Position numbers and translations under genes: made by a program. A DNA stretch of 64,000 bases from Thauera sp. GDN1 (lineage in GTDB: Bacteria > Pseudomonadota > Gammaproteobacteria > Burkholderiales > Rhodocyclaceae). Positions 1 to 8,236 of this stretch are shown here, one piece after another. The stretch covers positions 3,534,001 through 3,598,000 of the forward strand of contig NZ_CP097870.1 in NCBI RefSeq assembly GCF_029223545.1, given 5' to 3'. Position 1 is the stretch's first letter. Every line of letters starts with the position of its first letter. The notes beneath the pieces are model-generated. The model was not told the DNA's origin, ran no database searches, and saw only the letters and a list, made by a program, of their open reading frames with translations.

Positions 1-1
1 C

Positions 2-475
2 GACCACGGCTTCACGGTGTGGGACTCGCTGGCGATCGGCGAATACCTCGCCGAGAAGAATCCGGAACTGCTGCCCGCCGACCCCGCGGCACGCGCCATC
101 GCCCGCGCGGTGACCGCAGAGATGCATTCGGGTTTCCAGAACCTGCGCAGCCGCATGCCGATGAACGTCCGCAAGGACTACACCGGCTTCGGCCACAGCC
201 CGGAGGTGGACGCCGACATCGCGCGCATCGTCGGGATCTGGAACGACTGCCGGGCGCGCTTCGGCGCCGAAGGTCCGTATCTGTTCGGCCGCTTCAGCCT
301 CGCCGACGCCGCCTTCGCGCCGGTCGCCTTCCGCTTCCAGACCTACGCCGTGAAGCCCGAGGGCGCCGCCGGTGCCTACCTCGCCACCCTGCTCGCCAAC
401 CCGCACATGCAGGACTGGGCAGCGGCCGCGCGCACCGAGACCGAGTCGATCCCGGAAGAGGACCTCTACGGCTGA
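2..475 (+). CDS. glutathione S-transferase family protein, 5'-truncated by the window edge
   Basis: The reading frame is open from base 2, so the true start lies before the window. The visible 157 residues open with the end of the thioredoxin-like N-terminal domain ([14 protein letters not shown], a typical GST stretch that contacts the gamma-glutamyl part of glutathione). They continue through the all-helical C-terminal domain. GSTs are usually 200-230 residues, so about 60 N-terminal residues, including the catalytic Ser/Cys/Tyr region, are missing here. The expected role is cytosolic glutathione conjugation or reduction; the substrate cannot be told. The stop codon overlaps the cca start by one base (TGATG), so the two genes are probably cotranscribed and coupled. 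Confidence 0.85.
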   Translation, partial: DHGFTVWDSLAIGEYLAEKNPELLPADPAARAIARAVTAEMHSGFQNLRSRMPMNVRKDYTGFGHSPEVDADIARIVGIWNDCRARFGAEGPYLFGRFSLADAAFAPVAFRFQTYAVKPEGAAGAYLATLLANPHMQDWAAAARTETESIPEEDLYG

Positions 476-1701
476 TGCAGGCTTACGTCGTCGGCGGGGC
501 GGTTCGCGACGCCCTGCTCGGACTGCCGGTCAAGGACCGCGACTGGGTCGTGGTCGGCAGCACCGCCGAGGAGATGCTCGCACGTGGTTTCCGTCCGGTC
601 GGGCGCGACTTCCCGGTCTTCCTCCATCCGCAGACCGGCGAGGAGTACGCGCTCGCGCGCACCGAACGCAAGTCGGGCCGCGGCTACACCGGCTTCGTCT
701 GTCACGCCTCGCCCGCGGTCACGCTGGAGGAGGACCTGCTGCGCCGTGACCTCACCATCAACGCGATCGCGCGTGCCGAGGACGGCACGCTGATCGACCC
801 CTACGGCGGCCGGCGCGACCTCGACGCGCGCGTGTTCCGCCACGTTTCCCAAGCCTTCGCCGAGGATCCGCTGCGCATCCTGCGCGTGGCGCGCTTCGCC
901 GCGCGCTTCACCGACTTCACGGTGGCGCCGGAGACCCTGGCGCTGATGCGGCAGATGGTCGCGGCCGGCGAGGTCGACCACCTGGTCGCCGAACGCGTGT
1001 GGCAGGAGCTCGCCCGCGGGCTGATGGAAGCGCGCCCTTCGCGCATGATCCGGGTGCTGCGCGACTGCGGCGCGCTGGCGGTGATCCTGCCCGAGGTGGA
1101 CCGCCTGTTCGGCGTGCCCCAGCCCGAGAAGCACCACCCCGAGATCGACACCGGCGCGCACGTGCTGCTCGTCGTCGATCACGCCGCCGCCACCGCCCAG
1201 CCGCTGGCGGTGCGCTGGGCCTGCCTGATGCACGACCTCGGCAAGGCCGACACCCCCGCCCATGCGCTGCCGCACCACCACGGCCACGAGGCGGCCAGCG
1301 CGCAGCGCGCACGCGAGGTCTCCGAACGCCTGAAAGCGCCCACCGACTGCCGCGACCTCGCCGAGATGGTGGCGCGCGAGCACGGCATCCTCGCCCGCGC
1401 CGACGAGCTGCGCGCGGAGACCATGGTCGGGCTGATCGAACGCTGCGACGGCCTGCGCCGGCCGGAGCGCTTCGCGCTGATGCTGGCCGCTGCCGCCTGT
1501 GACCAGGCCGGTCGCGGCGCCCGCGGCGAAGATGCGCCGGCCGCGAGGCCTTTGACACGCTGGCACGCCGCACTGACGGCGGTGCGCAGCGTCGATGCCG
1601 GTACAATTGCGCAAAACTGCAAAGACAAATCACTGATTCCGCAGGCTTTGCACGCGGCCCGCGTGGCCGCGGTGAAGGCGCTGGACAAGGAAACCCCATG
1701 A
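475..1701 (+). CDS. cca: multifunctional CCA tRNA nucleotidyltransferase
   Basis: Adds and repairs the 3'-CCA end of tRNAs. The 408 residues match the length of the E. coli enzyme and follow it closely: GGAVRD at residues 7-12 and the metal-binding DRD at 21-23 of the nucleotidyltransferase domain, then the RRDLTINA and [12 protein letters not shown] segments. An HD phosphohydrolase domain follows, with MHDLGK near residue 253, as in the multifunctional enzymes of beta- and gammaproteobacteria (phosphatase and 2',3'-cyclic phosphodiesterase activities). The ATG at 475 is chosen because it starts the conserved [12 protein letters not shown] sequence and overlaps the previous stop. The last four bases overlap the next gene (ATGA). 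Confidence 0.95.
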   Translation: MQAYVVGGAVRDALLGLPVKDRDWVVVGSTAEEMLARGFRPVGRDFPVFLHPQTGEEYALARTERKSGRGYTGFVCHASPAVTLEEDLLRRDLTINAIARAEDGTLIDPYGGRRDLDARVFRHVSQAFAEDPLRILRVARFAARFTDFTVAPETLALMRQMVAAGEVDHLVAERVWQELARGLMEARPSRMIRVLRDCGALAVILPEVDRLFGVPQPEKHHPEIDTGAHVLLVVDHAAATAQPLAVRWACLMHDLGKADTPAHALPHHHGHEAASAQRAREVSERLKAPTDCRDLAEMVAREHGILARADELRAETMVGLIERCDGLRRPERFALMLAAAACDQAGRGARGEDAPAARPLTRWHAALTAVRSVDAGTIAQNCKDKSLIPQALHAARVAAVKALDKETP

Positions 1702-2501
1702 ACGCCACCCGCTTCGGCGAACTCGAGGTGCTGTGCCATGCACCCGAGCGCGTCACCCATGAACATCCGCTGCTCTTCGTCCACGGCGCCTACGTCGCGG
1801 CCTGGTGCTGGGAAGAGCACTTCCAGCCCTGGTTCGCCCGCCACGGCTGGGCGACCTACGCCGTGTCGCTGTCCGGCCACGGCAACAGCCGCCGACGCGA
1901 GCACCTCGACTCCTACTCGCTCGACGACTACGTGCGCGACGTCGCCGAGGTCGCCGCCAAGCTGCCGGCGCCGCCGATCCTGGTCGGCCACTCGATGGGC
2001 GGCATGGTGGTGCAGAAGTACCTCGAACAGTACGACGCGCCGGCCACCGTGCTGATGTCGGCGGTGCCGCCGCAGGGCCTGATGGGCTCGGCCTTCGGCC
2101 TGATGCTGAAGCGCCCCAACCTGCTCGCCGATCTCAACAACATCATGACCGGCAACGACGTCAACATCGACAGCCTGCGCGAGGCGCTCTTCCACCAGCC
2201 GGTGGCTGCCGGCGACCTGCTGCGCTACTACCATCTCAGCCAGCCGGAATCGCACCGCGCGATCTGGGACATGTCGCTGTTCAACCTGCCGCAGCCGGCA
2301 CGCATGCACCGTGCGCCGATGCTGATCCTCGGCGCCGAGCACGACAGCCTGATCCCCCCCGACCAGGTGCACATGACCGCGCTGACCTACGGCCGCCAGG
2401 CCGAGATCGTCCCCGGCATCGGCCACGGCATGATGCTCGAGCGCGACTGGGAGAAGGTCGCGATCCGCATCGCCGACTGGCTCGCCGAGCGTCGGCTCTG
2501 A
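1698..2501 (+). CDS. alpha/beta hydrolase
   Basis: A 267-residue protein with the alpha/beta hydrolase fold. Visible elements are an oxyanion-hole region ([14 protein letters not shown]), the nucleophile elbow GHSMGG with the catalytic Ser near residue 98, an acid in AEHDSLIPP, and the catalytic His in GIGHGMMLE close to the C-terminus. No signal peptide is seen, so it is probably cytosolic. The substrate is unknown; family members include esterases, lipases and C-C hydrolases. The ATG overlaps the cca stop (ATGA), which suggests translational coupling with cca, although the functions are not obviously linked. Confidence 0.85.
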   Translation: MNATRFGELEVLCHAPERVTHEHPLLFVHGAYVAAWCWEEHFQPWFARHGWATYAVSLSGHGNSRRREHLDSYSLDDYVRDVAEVAAKLPAPPILVGHSMGGMVVQKYLEQYDAPATVLMSAVPPQGLMGSAFGLMLKRPNLLADLNNIMTGNDVNIDSLREALFHQPVAAGDLLRYYHLSQPESHRAIWDMSLFNLPQPARMHRAPMLILGAEHDSLIPPDQVHMTALTYGRQAEIVPGIGHGMMLERDWEKVAIRIADWLAERRL

Positions 2502-2519
2502 GGTTGGCGGGGCGACCGC

Positions 2520-3695
2520 CTACAGCGCGTGCAGGCGGTCGCCGCGGACGAAGCCCAGCAGCGGCGCCTCGATGCCGCGCGATAGCGCCAGCACCTTGAA
2601 CAGCTCGCCCATCTCCTGCGGCGCGGTCAGGCGCTGCACCGCGCGCGCGGCGCGGATGTAGTCGGCGCTCTCCTGCGCGCCGCGGCGGGCGAGGCAGTCG
2701 AGCACGCCGCAGTTGAACAGGAACTGCGCCTGCGTGGTGTAGCCCTGCACGTCCAGCCCGGCCTCGAAGCCGGCCTCGGCCACCGCGGTGAAGTCCACGA
2801 AGGCGGTGATGTCGTTGAGCCCCGGCCACAGGAAGGGGTCGCCGTGGGCGTGGTGGCGGTAGTAGCACAGCAGGGTGCCGGTCGAGCGCGAAGGCAGGTA
2901 GTACTCGGCGCGCGGGTAGCCGTAGTCGATCAGCAGCAGCGCGCCCGCCTGCAGGCAGGCCGCCCACGCCGCCACCCAGGCGCGGCCGGCGAGGTTCAGC
3001 TCGGTGACGTACTCGCCGCCTGCCGGCGCCGGCAGCTCCAGCGCGAGCGCGGCCTCGCACACCGCACCCTGGGCAGCCACGTCGGCCCAGCACAGCCGGC
3101 GCACGCCATGGTCGTCGGCCTCGAAGGCGACTCCGCGCTCGGCCAGCCCCTCGGCGCGCGACACCAGCAGATGCACCGGCATCACGTCGAGCACCTCGTT
3201 GGCCACCATCGCGCCGGCAAAGCGCTCCGGCAGTGCGTCCAGCCACTGCACGCGGGCGGCCAGGTGCGGCGCCTTGTGCGCCAGGGTGTCGAACTGGCGC
3301 GCGCGCAACTCGCCCGACAGCTCGAGGATGCGGTAGCGCTCCGGCACGCAGCCGCGGCGCTCGAGTTCGAGCAGCAGGTCGGCGGCGAGCAGGCCGGTGC
3401 CGGCGCCGACCTCGATCACCTCGGGTGCGCTCGCGCGCATCACCTGCTCGACCTGGGCGGCGAGCGCCTGGCCGAAAAGCGGGGTAAGCTCGGGCGCGGT
3501 GATGAAATCGCCGCCGGGGCCGAACTTTCTTGCGCCGCCGCTGTAATAGCCGAGTCCCGGCTCGTAGAGCGCGAGCTCCATGTAGCGGGCGAACGAAATC
3601 CAGCCGCCGGCAGCGGCGATCTCGGCCTCGATGCGTTCGAGCAGGCGGGCGCTCTGGGCGAGCGCATCGGCGGACGGCTGGGGTAGTTCAGACAT
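2520..3695 (-). CDS. MidA/NDUFAF7-type SAM-dependent methyltransferase (COG1565)
   Basis: A 391-residue class I methyltransferase. Near the N-terminus it has the family segments ISFARYMELALYEPGLGYY and KFGPGGDFITAPELTPLFG, followed by the SAM-binding glycine motif EVGAGTGLL near residue 90. This order is typical of COG1565, whose eukaryotic members (NDUFAF7/MidA) methylate an arginine of the complex I subunit NDUFS2. The bacterial substrate is not settled. The ATG at 3695 gives the conserved N-terminus MSELPQPSADAL; the frame stays open further upstream but that part has no family similarity. It is convergent with the hydrolase gene, 18 bp away. Confidence 0.85.
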   Translation of the reverse strand: MSELPQPSADALAQSARLLERIEAEIAAAGGWISFARYMELALYEPGLGYYSGGARKFGPGGDFITAPELTPLFGQALAAQVEQVMRASAPEVIEVGAGTGLLAADLLLELERRGCVPERYRILELSGELRARQFDTLAHKAPHLAARVQWLDALPERFAGAMVANEVLDVMPVHLLVSRAEGLAERGVAFEADDHGVRRLCWADVAAQGAVCEAALALELPAPAGGEYVTELNLAGRAWVAAWAACLQAGALLLIDYGYPRAEYYLPSRSTGTLLCYYRHHAHGDPFLWPGLNDITAFVDFTAVAEAGFEAGLDVQGYTTQAQFLFNCGVLDCLARRGAQESADYIRAARAVQRLTAPQEMGELFKVLALSRGIEAPLLGFVRGDRLHAL

Positions 3696-3856
3696 GAATG
3701 TTCGATCCGACAGAGACACGAGCCCGCGATTGTAGCGGCAGGCCCGCACCGGGGCCGGGCGAAAACGCCACGCCCGCGCCGCAACCGGCTGTCCCGCGCA
3801 CCGAGCGGTAAGGCCACGATCGCCCCCTGCCCTTGATTCATTTACAGACGTTCCCG

Positions 3857-4633
3857 ATGAACCCGATGACGACGCCCTCCTCCGCCTCCCCACCGAACGC
3901 GGCTCCGCTGATCCTGGTGACCGGCGCCGCCCGCCGCGTCGGCGCCGAGATCGCCCGCGAACTCCACGCCGCCGGCGCGTGCGTCGCCCTGCACTACCGC
4001 CACAGCGCCGACGAGGCCGAGACCCTGGCCGCGACACTCAACGCTGTGCGCGCCGATTCCGCGTTCACCGTGGGCGGCGACCTGGCGCGCTTCGGCGCCG
4101 CCGAGGAGATCGCCGCCGCGGTGCTGGCACGCGCGGGGCGGCTCGACGGCCTGGTCAACAACGCGTCGAGCTTCTTCGCGAGCCCCCTCGGTCGCATCGA
4201 CCGCGCCGCCTGGGACGAACTGATCGGCTCCAACCTGATGGGGCCGCTGTTCCTGTCGCAGGCCCTGGCGCCGGCCCTGCAGGCGAGCGGCGGCGCGATC
4301 GTCAACATCGTGGATATCCACGCCGAGCGCCCGCTCGCACGCTATCCGCTGTATTGCGCCGCCAAGGCCGGGCTCGCCGGGCTCACGCGCGCGCTGGCGA
4401 TCGAGCTCGCGCCCGCGGTTCGGGTCAATGGCGTCTCACCGGGCCCGATCGACTGGCCCGAGGACGGACAGTTTCCGCCCGCCGAGCGCGCACGCATCAT
4501 CGACCACACCCTGCTCAAGCGCACCGGCAGCGCCGCCGACATCGCGCGCACCGTGCGCTTCCTGATGTTCGACGCCCCCTACGTCACCGGCCAGATCATC
4601 GCGGTGGATGGCGGACGCAGCGCGCACCTGTAA
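3857..4633 (+). CDS. pteridine reductase-like short-chain dehydrogenase
   Basis: A 258-residue short-chain dehydrogenase/reductase. It shows the nucleotide-binding TGAARRVG motif, whose Arg is typical of PTR1/FolM pteridine reductases that prefer NADPH. It also has NNAS, the active-site YCAAK (Tyr-x-x-x-Lys), and a C-terminal VTGQIIAVDGGRS. The likely role is NADPH-dependent reduction of dihydropterins in tetrahydrofolate or tetrahydromonapterin metabolism; a general SDR of other function cannot be excluded. Start choice: ATG at 3857 or 3866; a TTG at 3833 in the same frame is less likely. It sits about 80 bp before ttcA on the same strand. Confidence 0.8.
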   Translation: MNPMTTPSSASPPNAAPLILVTGAARRVGAEIARELHAAGACVALHYRHSADEAETLAATLNAVRADSAFTVGGDLARFGAAEEIAAAVLARAGRLDGLVNNASSFFASPLGRIDRAAWDELIGSNLMGPLFLSQALAPALQASGGAIVNIVDIHAERPLARYPLYCAAKAGLAGLTRALAIELAPAVRVNGVSPGPIDWPEDGQFPPAERARIIDHTLLKRTGSAADIARTVRFLMFDAPYVTGQIIAVDGGRSAHL

Positions 4634-4709
4634 GCGTGCTCACTGCAACAAATGGGGGCGCCGGTTTCTGGGATAATCACGGCTTGATCCTTTCCGACGA
4701 GTCCCGACC

Positions 4710-5663
4710 GTGAGCGCAGTTTCCGCACCCGCCGACACCCTTTCGCCCGCCGAGGCCGCCGGCGACGCCCGCTTCTCGAACACCTTCCTGCGCCTGAAGA
4801 AGAAGCTCGAGCGCGGCGTCGGCGAGGCCATCGGCGACTACAACATGATCGGCGACGGCGACACCGTGATGGTGTGCGTCTCCGGCGGCAAGGACTCCTA
4901 CACCCTGCTGTCCTGCCTGCTCGCGCTGCGCGAGCGCGCGCCGGTGGACTTCCGCATCGTGGCGATGAACCTCGACCAGAAGCAGCCCGGCTTCCCCGAC
5001 CACGTGCTGCCGGCCTACTTCGAATCCATCGGCGTCGAGTACCGCATCGTCACCGAGGACACCTACTCGATCGTCAAGGACAAGATCCCCGAGGGCAAGA
5101 CCACCTGCTCGCTGTGCTCGCGCCTGCGCCGCGGCATCATCTACCGCACCGCGACGGAGCTCGGCGCCACCCGCATCGCGCTCGGCCACCACCGCGACGA
5201 CATGCTCGAGACCCTGTTCCTGAACATGTTCTTCGGCGGCAAGATCAAGGCCATGCCGCCCAAGCTGGTCAGCGACGACGGCAAGCACGTGGTGATCCGC
5301 CCGCTCGCCTACTGCACCGAGGCCGACATCGCCCGCTTCGCGCGCACGATGGACTTCCCCATCATCCCGTGCAACCTGTGCGGCTCGCAGGAGAACGCCC
5401 AGCGCAAGCAGATCAAGGCCATGCTGCAGGGTTGGGCGCGCGACTACCCGGGCCGCATCGAATCGCTCGCGACCGCGCTGAAGAACGTGGTGCCCTCGCA
5501 TCTGGCCGATGCGCGCCTGTTCGACTTCGTCGGCCTGACGCAGCACACCGTGGTCGAGGAAGGCGACACCGCCTTCGACCCGGTCGAGCTGCCGGCCGCG
5601 CCGCGCGCCGAGACCGTACGCCTGATCCGACCGGGCGCGCTCGAGGACGAAGCGCGCGACTGA
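4710..5663 (+). CDS. ttcA: tRNA 2-thiocytidine(32) synthetase TtcA
   Basis: Thiolates cytidine 32 of tRNA using ATP and a 4Fe-4S cluster. The 317 residues contain the PP-loop SGGKDS near residue 59 that binds ATP. Two cysteine pairs, CSLC near residue 134 and CNLC near residue 225, hold the cluster in the TtcA group, and [17 protein letters not shown] is a signature of the family. The start is GTG at 4710, the only reasonable one before the conserved [23 protein letters not shown] -10-like hexamer lies upstream near 4672. Confidence 0.95.
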   Translation: MSAVSAPADTLSPAEAAGDARFSNTFLRLKKKLERGVGEAIGDYNMIGDGDTVMVCVSGGKDSYTLLSCLLALRERAPVDFRIVAMNLDQKQPGFPDHVLPAYFESIGVEYRIVTEDTYSIVKDKIPEGKTTCSLCSRLRRGIIYRTATELGATRIALGHHRDDMLETLFLNMFFGGKIKAMPPKLVSDDGKHVVIRPLAYCTEADIARFARTMDFPIIPCNLCGSQENAQRKQIKAMLQGWARDYPGRIESLATALKNVVPSHLADARLFDFVGLTQHTVVEEGDTAFDPVELPAAPRAETVRLIRPGALEDEARD

Positions 5664-5731
5664 GGCCGGTGCCCCGCGCACCATGCGCGCCCTCCGCCAC
5701 AACCACCACTGCGAAAACGGAACTGCCGTCG

Positions 5732-6613
5732 ATGTCCGAGCGAAAGAATCTGTGCGTCCTCGTCGCCTTCCACCACGGGGACCAGCCCCTTGCCGACCGT
5801 ATCGGTGAGGACGAGGCACGACATGCGGCGGAACGCTGCGCGAACCGGCTCGAGCGCGCGGTCGCCGCGCACGGCGGACGGATCCTGAGCGTCGACGCCG
5901 GCCGCACCGTGGCCGTGTTCGACAGCACCGACGCCGGCGTGCAGGCCGCGAGCGATGCCCTGCAGCGCATTCGCAACCTGCCCCCCTTGCGCGGCACACG
6001 CCAGCCGATTCGCCTCGGCCTGCACCACGGCACGGTGGAAAACCTGGAAACGGACGTCGCCGAAGCGACCGGCGAAGGCATCGACGTCGCCCGCCAGCTC
6101 GCCGGGCTGTGCGAGGACGAACGGGCCCTCGTCTCCGGTACGGTCGCGATGCTTGCCGGCAGTGCGAGCCGCGCGCAGATCAGCGCGCAAGCGCTGAGCG
6201 GCCCGAGCTGGACGAACCTCGGCTGGCTGGTGTTCGGGATCGGCCATCGCACCGACGGCGCAGCCTCGGCTCCACCCACGGCGCACCTGAGCCAGCGGCT
6301 GCGCGTCCGTCACCAGCAGGGCGTGCTGTTCGTCGACGAGTCGCGTCCGGTCGTGCTGCTCGGGCGCGAACGCGCCAATGACGTGACCATCATGGATCCG
6401 CGCGCATCACGCCAGCACGCCCGCATCGAATGCCGGCACGAGGGTTTCGTGCTGTTCGACCAGAGCACGAATGGCACCTATGTCGCGCTCGACGGCCAGG
6501 GCGAACACCACGTCAAGCAGGATCACCTGCTGCTGAGCGCCCCCGGCCGCATCGGCTGCGGCTTCTCGGCGGACGAGGTCGAACGCGACCTGGTGTTCTT
6601 CGACATCGTCTGA
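5732..6613 (+). CDS. FHA-domain protein with a degenerate nucleotide-cyclase-like domain
   Basis: A 293-residue cytosolic protein. The first about 170 residues resemble a class III adenylate/guanylate cyclase fold (segments GGRILSVDAGRTVAVFDS, RLGLHHGTVE and GEGIDVARQLAGL). The usual metal-binding Asp motif at the N-terminal strand is absent, so catalysis is unlikely. The C-terminal part, from about residue 205, is a forkhead-associated domain with LLGRERANDVTI, SRQHARIE and STNGTYV, which binds phosphothreonine peptides. The likely role is a phospho-dependent signalling scaffold; the partner is unknown. The ATG at 5732 begins MSERKNLCVLVAFHH, which resembles the start of other such proteins. 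Confidence 0.8.
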   Translation: MSERKNLCVLVAFHHGDQPLADRIGEDEARHAAERCANRLERAVAAHGGRILSVDAGRTVAVFDSTDAGVQAASDALQRIRNLPPLRGTRQPIRLGLHHGTVENLETDVAEATGEGIDVARQLAGLCEDERALVSGTVAMLAGSASRAQISAQALSGPSWTNLGWLVFGIGHRTDGAASAPPTAHLSQRLRVRHQQGVLFVDESRPVVLLGRERANDVTIMDPRASRQHARIECRHEGFVLFDQSTNGTYVALDGQGEHHVKQDHLLLSAPGRIGCGFSADEVERDLVFFDIV

Positions 6614-6649
6614 GCCCGCCAGCCGCCGTCGCCGACGGCCAGCGGGACA

Positions 6650-6679
6650 ACCGGCGCCGGGCCCTGCGCCGGCGCCGGT
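6650..6679. terminator. perfect 11-bp inverted repeat between convergent genes
   Basis: Arms 6650-6660 and 6669-6679 (ACCGGCGCCGG and its complement) with an 8-base loop lie between the FHA gene and the convergent psiF-like gene. There is no T-run on either side, so this is a strong hairpin that may stop or stabilise both transcripts rather than a textbook intrinsic terminator. Confidence 0.45.
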
Positions 6680-6685
6680 CCTACC

Positions 6686-7135
6686 TCATCCCTTCAGACA
6701 CTCGGCGATGAAGGCCTTGCGCTTGGCGCCGCGCAACGACTGCTCGGTCGCCGACTGGTTGCAGGCCTTCTCGCGCGTCTTGTCGCCCGATCCCTCCGCA
6801 ACGGCGAGCTTGTCCGCCACGACCGCAGCCGCCGGCGCCACGCTGCCCGCAGTCGCCTTCGGCGCATCGCCGGCGGCGGCTGCAGGCGACGCGACCGCGG
6901 GTACGGGAACGGCCGCAGCCGATGCGCCCGCGGCGTCCTTCGCCGCGCCGCCATCGTGGCGGCCGCGCAGGCAGGTGCTCATGAACGCCTTGCGCTCATC
7001 CCCCTTCAGTGCCTGCTCCCTGGCCTCGGCATTGCAGCGCTTCATGCGTTCGTGCTGCGGATTGGCCCACGCCTGCGCGGGGCTGAGCGCGATCAGTGCA
7101 AGGGCGGCGGACATCGCGCCGATAATGGTCTTCAT
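6686..7135 (-). CDS. PsiF-repeat exported protein
   Basis: A 149-residue protein with an N-terminal signal peptide (MKTIIGAMSAALALIALSPAQAWA, cleavage after AWA) and two PsiF-type repeats. The first repeat is CNAEAREQALKGDERKAFMS plus TCL, and the second runs from CNQSATEQSLRGAKRKAF to ECLKG at the C-terminus. An Ala/Pro-rich linker of about 60 residues separates them. PsiF of E. coli is a phosphate-starvation-induced protein of unknown function, so the role here is open; it is probably periplasmic. The ATG at 7135 directly starts the signal sequence. Confidence 0.8.
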   Translation of the reverse strand: MKTIIGAMSAALALIALSPAQAWANPQHERMKRCNAEAREQALKGDERKAFMSTCLRGRHDGGAAKDAAGASAAAVPVPAVASPAAAAGDAPKATAGSVAPAAAVVADKLAVAEGSGDKTREKACNQSATEQSLRGAKRKAFIAECLKG

Positions 7136-7261
7136 CGGAAATTCCCTCCATTCGTTTTTACGCAAAATGCGTACGACGATTTTCCATATGGCATTTGCAC
7201 GCGTCAATCCTTTTGTCATTTCCAGAAATCCGGGAAAGAGCCCCGGCGGACGGCGAAGCGC

Positions 7262-7663
7262 ATGCTGAACGACGATCTCTTCGCCCTCGGCGGCCTGGCG
7301 CTGTCCGCGTTCCTTGCCGCGACCGTGCTCCCCGGCGGCTCCGAAGCGGTGTTCGCCGGCCTGCTCGCACTGCGTCCGGAGCTCGGTCCGGCCGCGCTGG
7401 TGACGGCGACGGTGGCGAACACGGCCGGCGGCATGAGCACCTGGCTGCTCGGCCGCCTGCTGCCGCGCAAGGAGGCGACGCCGCGCCTGGCCACGGTGCA
7501 GCGCTGGGGCAGCGTCGCGCTGCTGCTGTCCTGGGTACCGGTGCTCGGCGATGCCCTGTGCGCGGCCGCCGGCGTGCTGCGCCTGAACTGGGCGGCCTGC
7601 CTGCTGTGGATGGCGGTCGGCAAGGGCCTGCGCTATGCCGCCATCGCCTGGGCCATGCACTGA
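7262..7663 (+). CDS. YqaA/DedA-like small membrane protein
   Basis: A 133-residue membrane protein with three to four hydrophobic segments. It carries the features of the YqaA branch of the DedA/SNARE-associated family: FLAATVLPGGSEAVFAGLL near the start and an Asn-Thr-x-Gly motif (VANTAGGMSTWLLGRLLP). It is at the short end of the family. The molecular function is unknown; DedA proteins are linked to lipid carrier translocation and membrane energetics. The ATG at 7262 is chosen because it gives the complete first helix. Confidence 0.8.
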   Translation: MLNDDLFALGGLALSAFLAATVLPGGSEAVFAGLLALRPELGPAALVTATVANTAGGMSTWLLGRLLPRKEATPRLATVQRWGSVALLLSWVPVLGDALCAAAGVLRLNWAACLLWMAVGKGLRYAAIAWAMH

Positions 7664-7728
7664 GCCCCGCTGGACGCCGGGCGGCTGGCCTATACTCGCG
7701 CCCTCCCCGACCCTGCGCAGGAGCGCCC

Positions 7729-8079
7729 ATGTCCGCAATCGAACGCCTCGGCGTCACCGCCCGCTACGCCGACGCCGTCATCCACAACGACGTGATCCAC
7801 CTGGTCGAGGTCCCCGCCAGCAGCGGTGCCGACATCGGCGTGCAGACCCGGGAAGTGCTCGACAGCATCGAGCGCCAGCTGCGCGCGCTGGGCAGCGATC
7901 CCGCGCGCATCCTGATGGCCACCATCTACCTCACGGATCTCGCCGACTGCGCGGCGATGAACATGGTGTGGGACGCGTGGGTGCCGGCCGGGAGCGCGCC
8001 GGCGCGCGCCTGCGTGAAGGTCGCCGGCCTGGTCGATCCCGGCTGGCGGATCGAGATCGCGCTCACCGCGGCGCGCTGA
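7729..8079 (+). CDS. RidA/YjgF family protein
   Basis: A 116-residue member of the RidA/YjgF/YER057c family, small trimeric cytosolic proteins. Typical members hydrolyse reactive enamine or imine intermediates released by PLP enzymes. The family pattern is visible as GVQTREVLDSIERQL, LMATIYLTDLADCAAMN, VWDAWVPAGSAPARACVKVAGL and a final IEIALTAAR. The arginine in APARACVKV matches the position of the substrate-carboxylate-binding Arg of RidA. An intrinsic terminator follows at 8147. Confidence 0.85.
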   Translation: MSAIERLGVTARYADAVIHNDVIHLVEVPASSGADIGVQTREVLDSIERQLRALGSDPARILMATIYLTDLADCAAMNMVWDAWVPAGSAPARACVKVAGLVDPGWRIEIALTAAR

Positions 8080-8146
8080 AGCGCGCCGCCCACGGTCGCC
8101 GCAGCACCTGTGAACGCTCGTCCGAAGTGCGTTCCGCACGAATCCA

Positions 8147-8171
8147 CAAGAACCTTAAGGTCTTGTTTTTT
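8147..8171 (+). terminator. intrinsic terminator after the RidA gene
   Basis: CAAGA and TCTTG arms (with one bulged A and an inner CC/GG pair) close a short hairpin that is followed directly by six T residues. It lies between the RidA gene and the large dehydrogenase gene. Confidence 0.6.
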
Positions 8172-8236
8172 GCTGCATGGTGCACTGCGGTTCGCTAGAA
8201 TGGACCTCTTCCCTGCAGCCGCTTCCCGGTAGTCCA

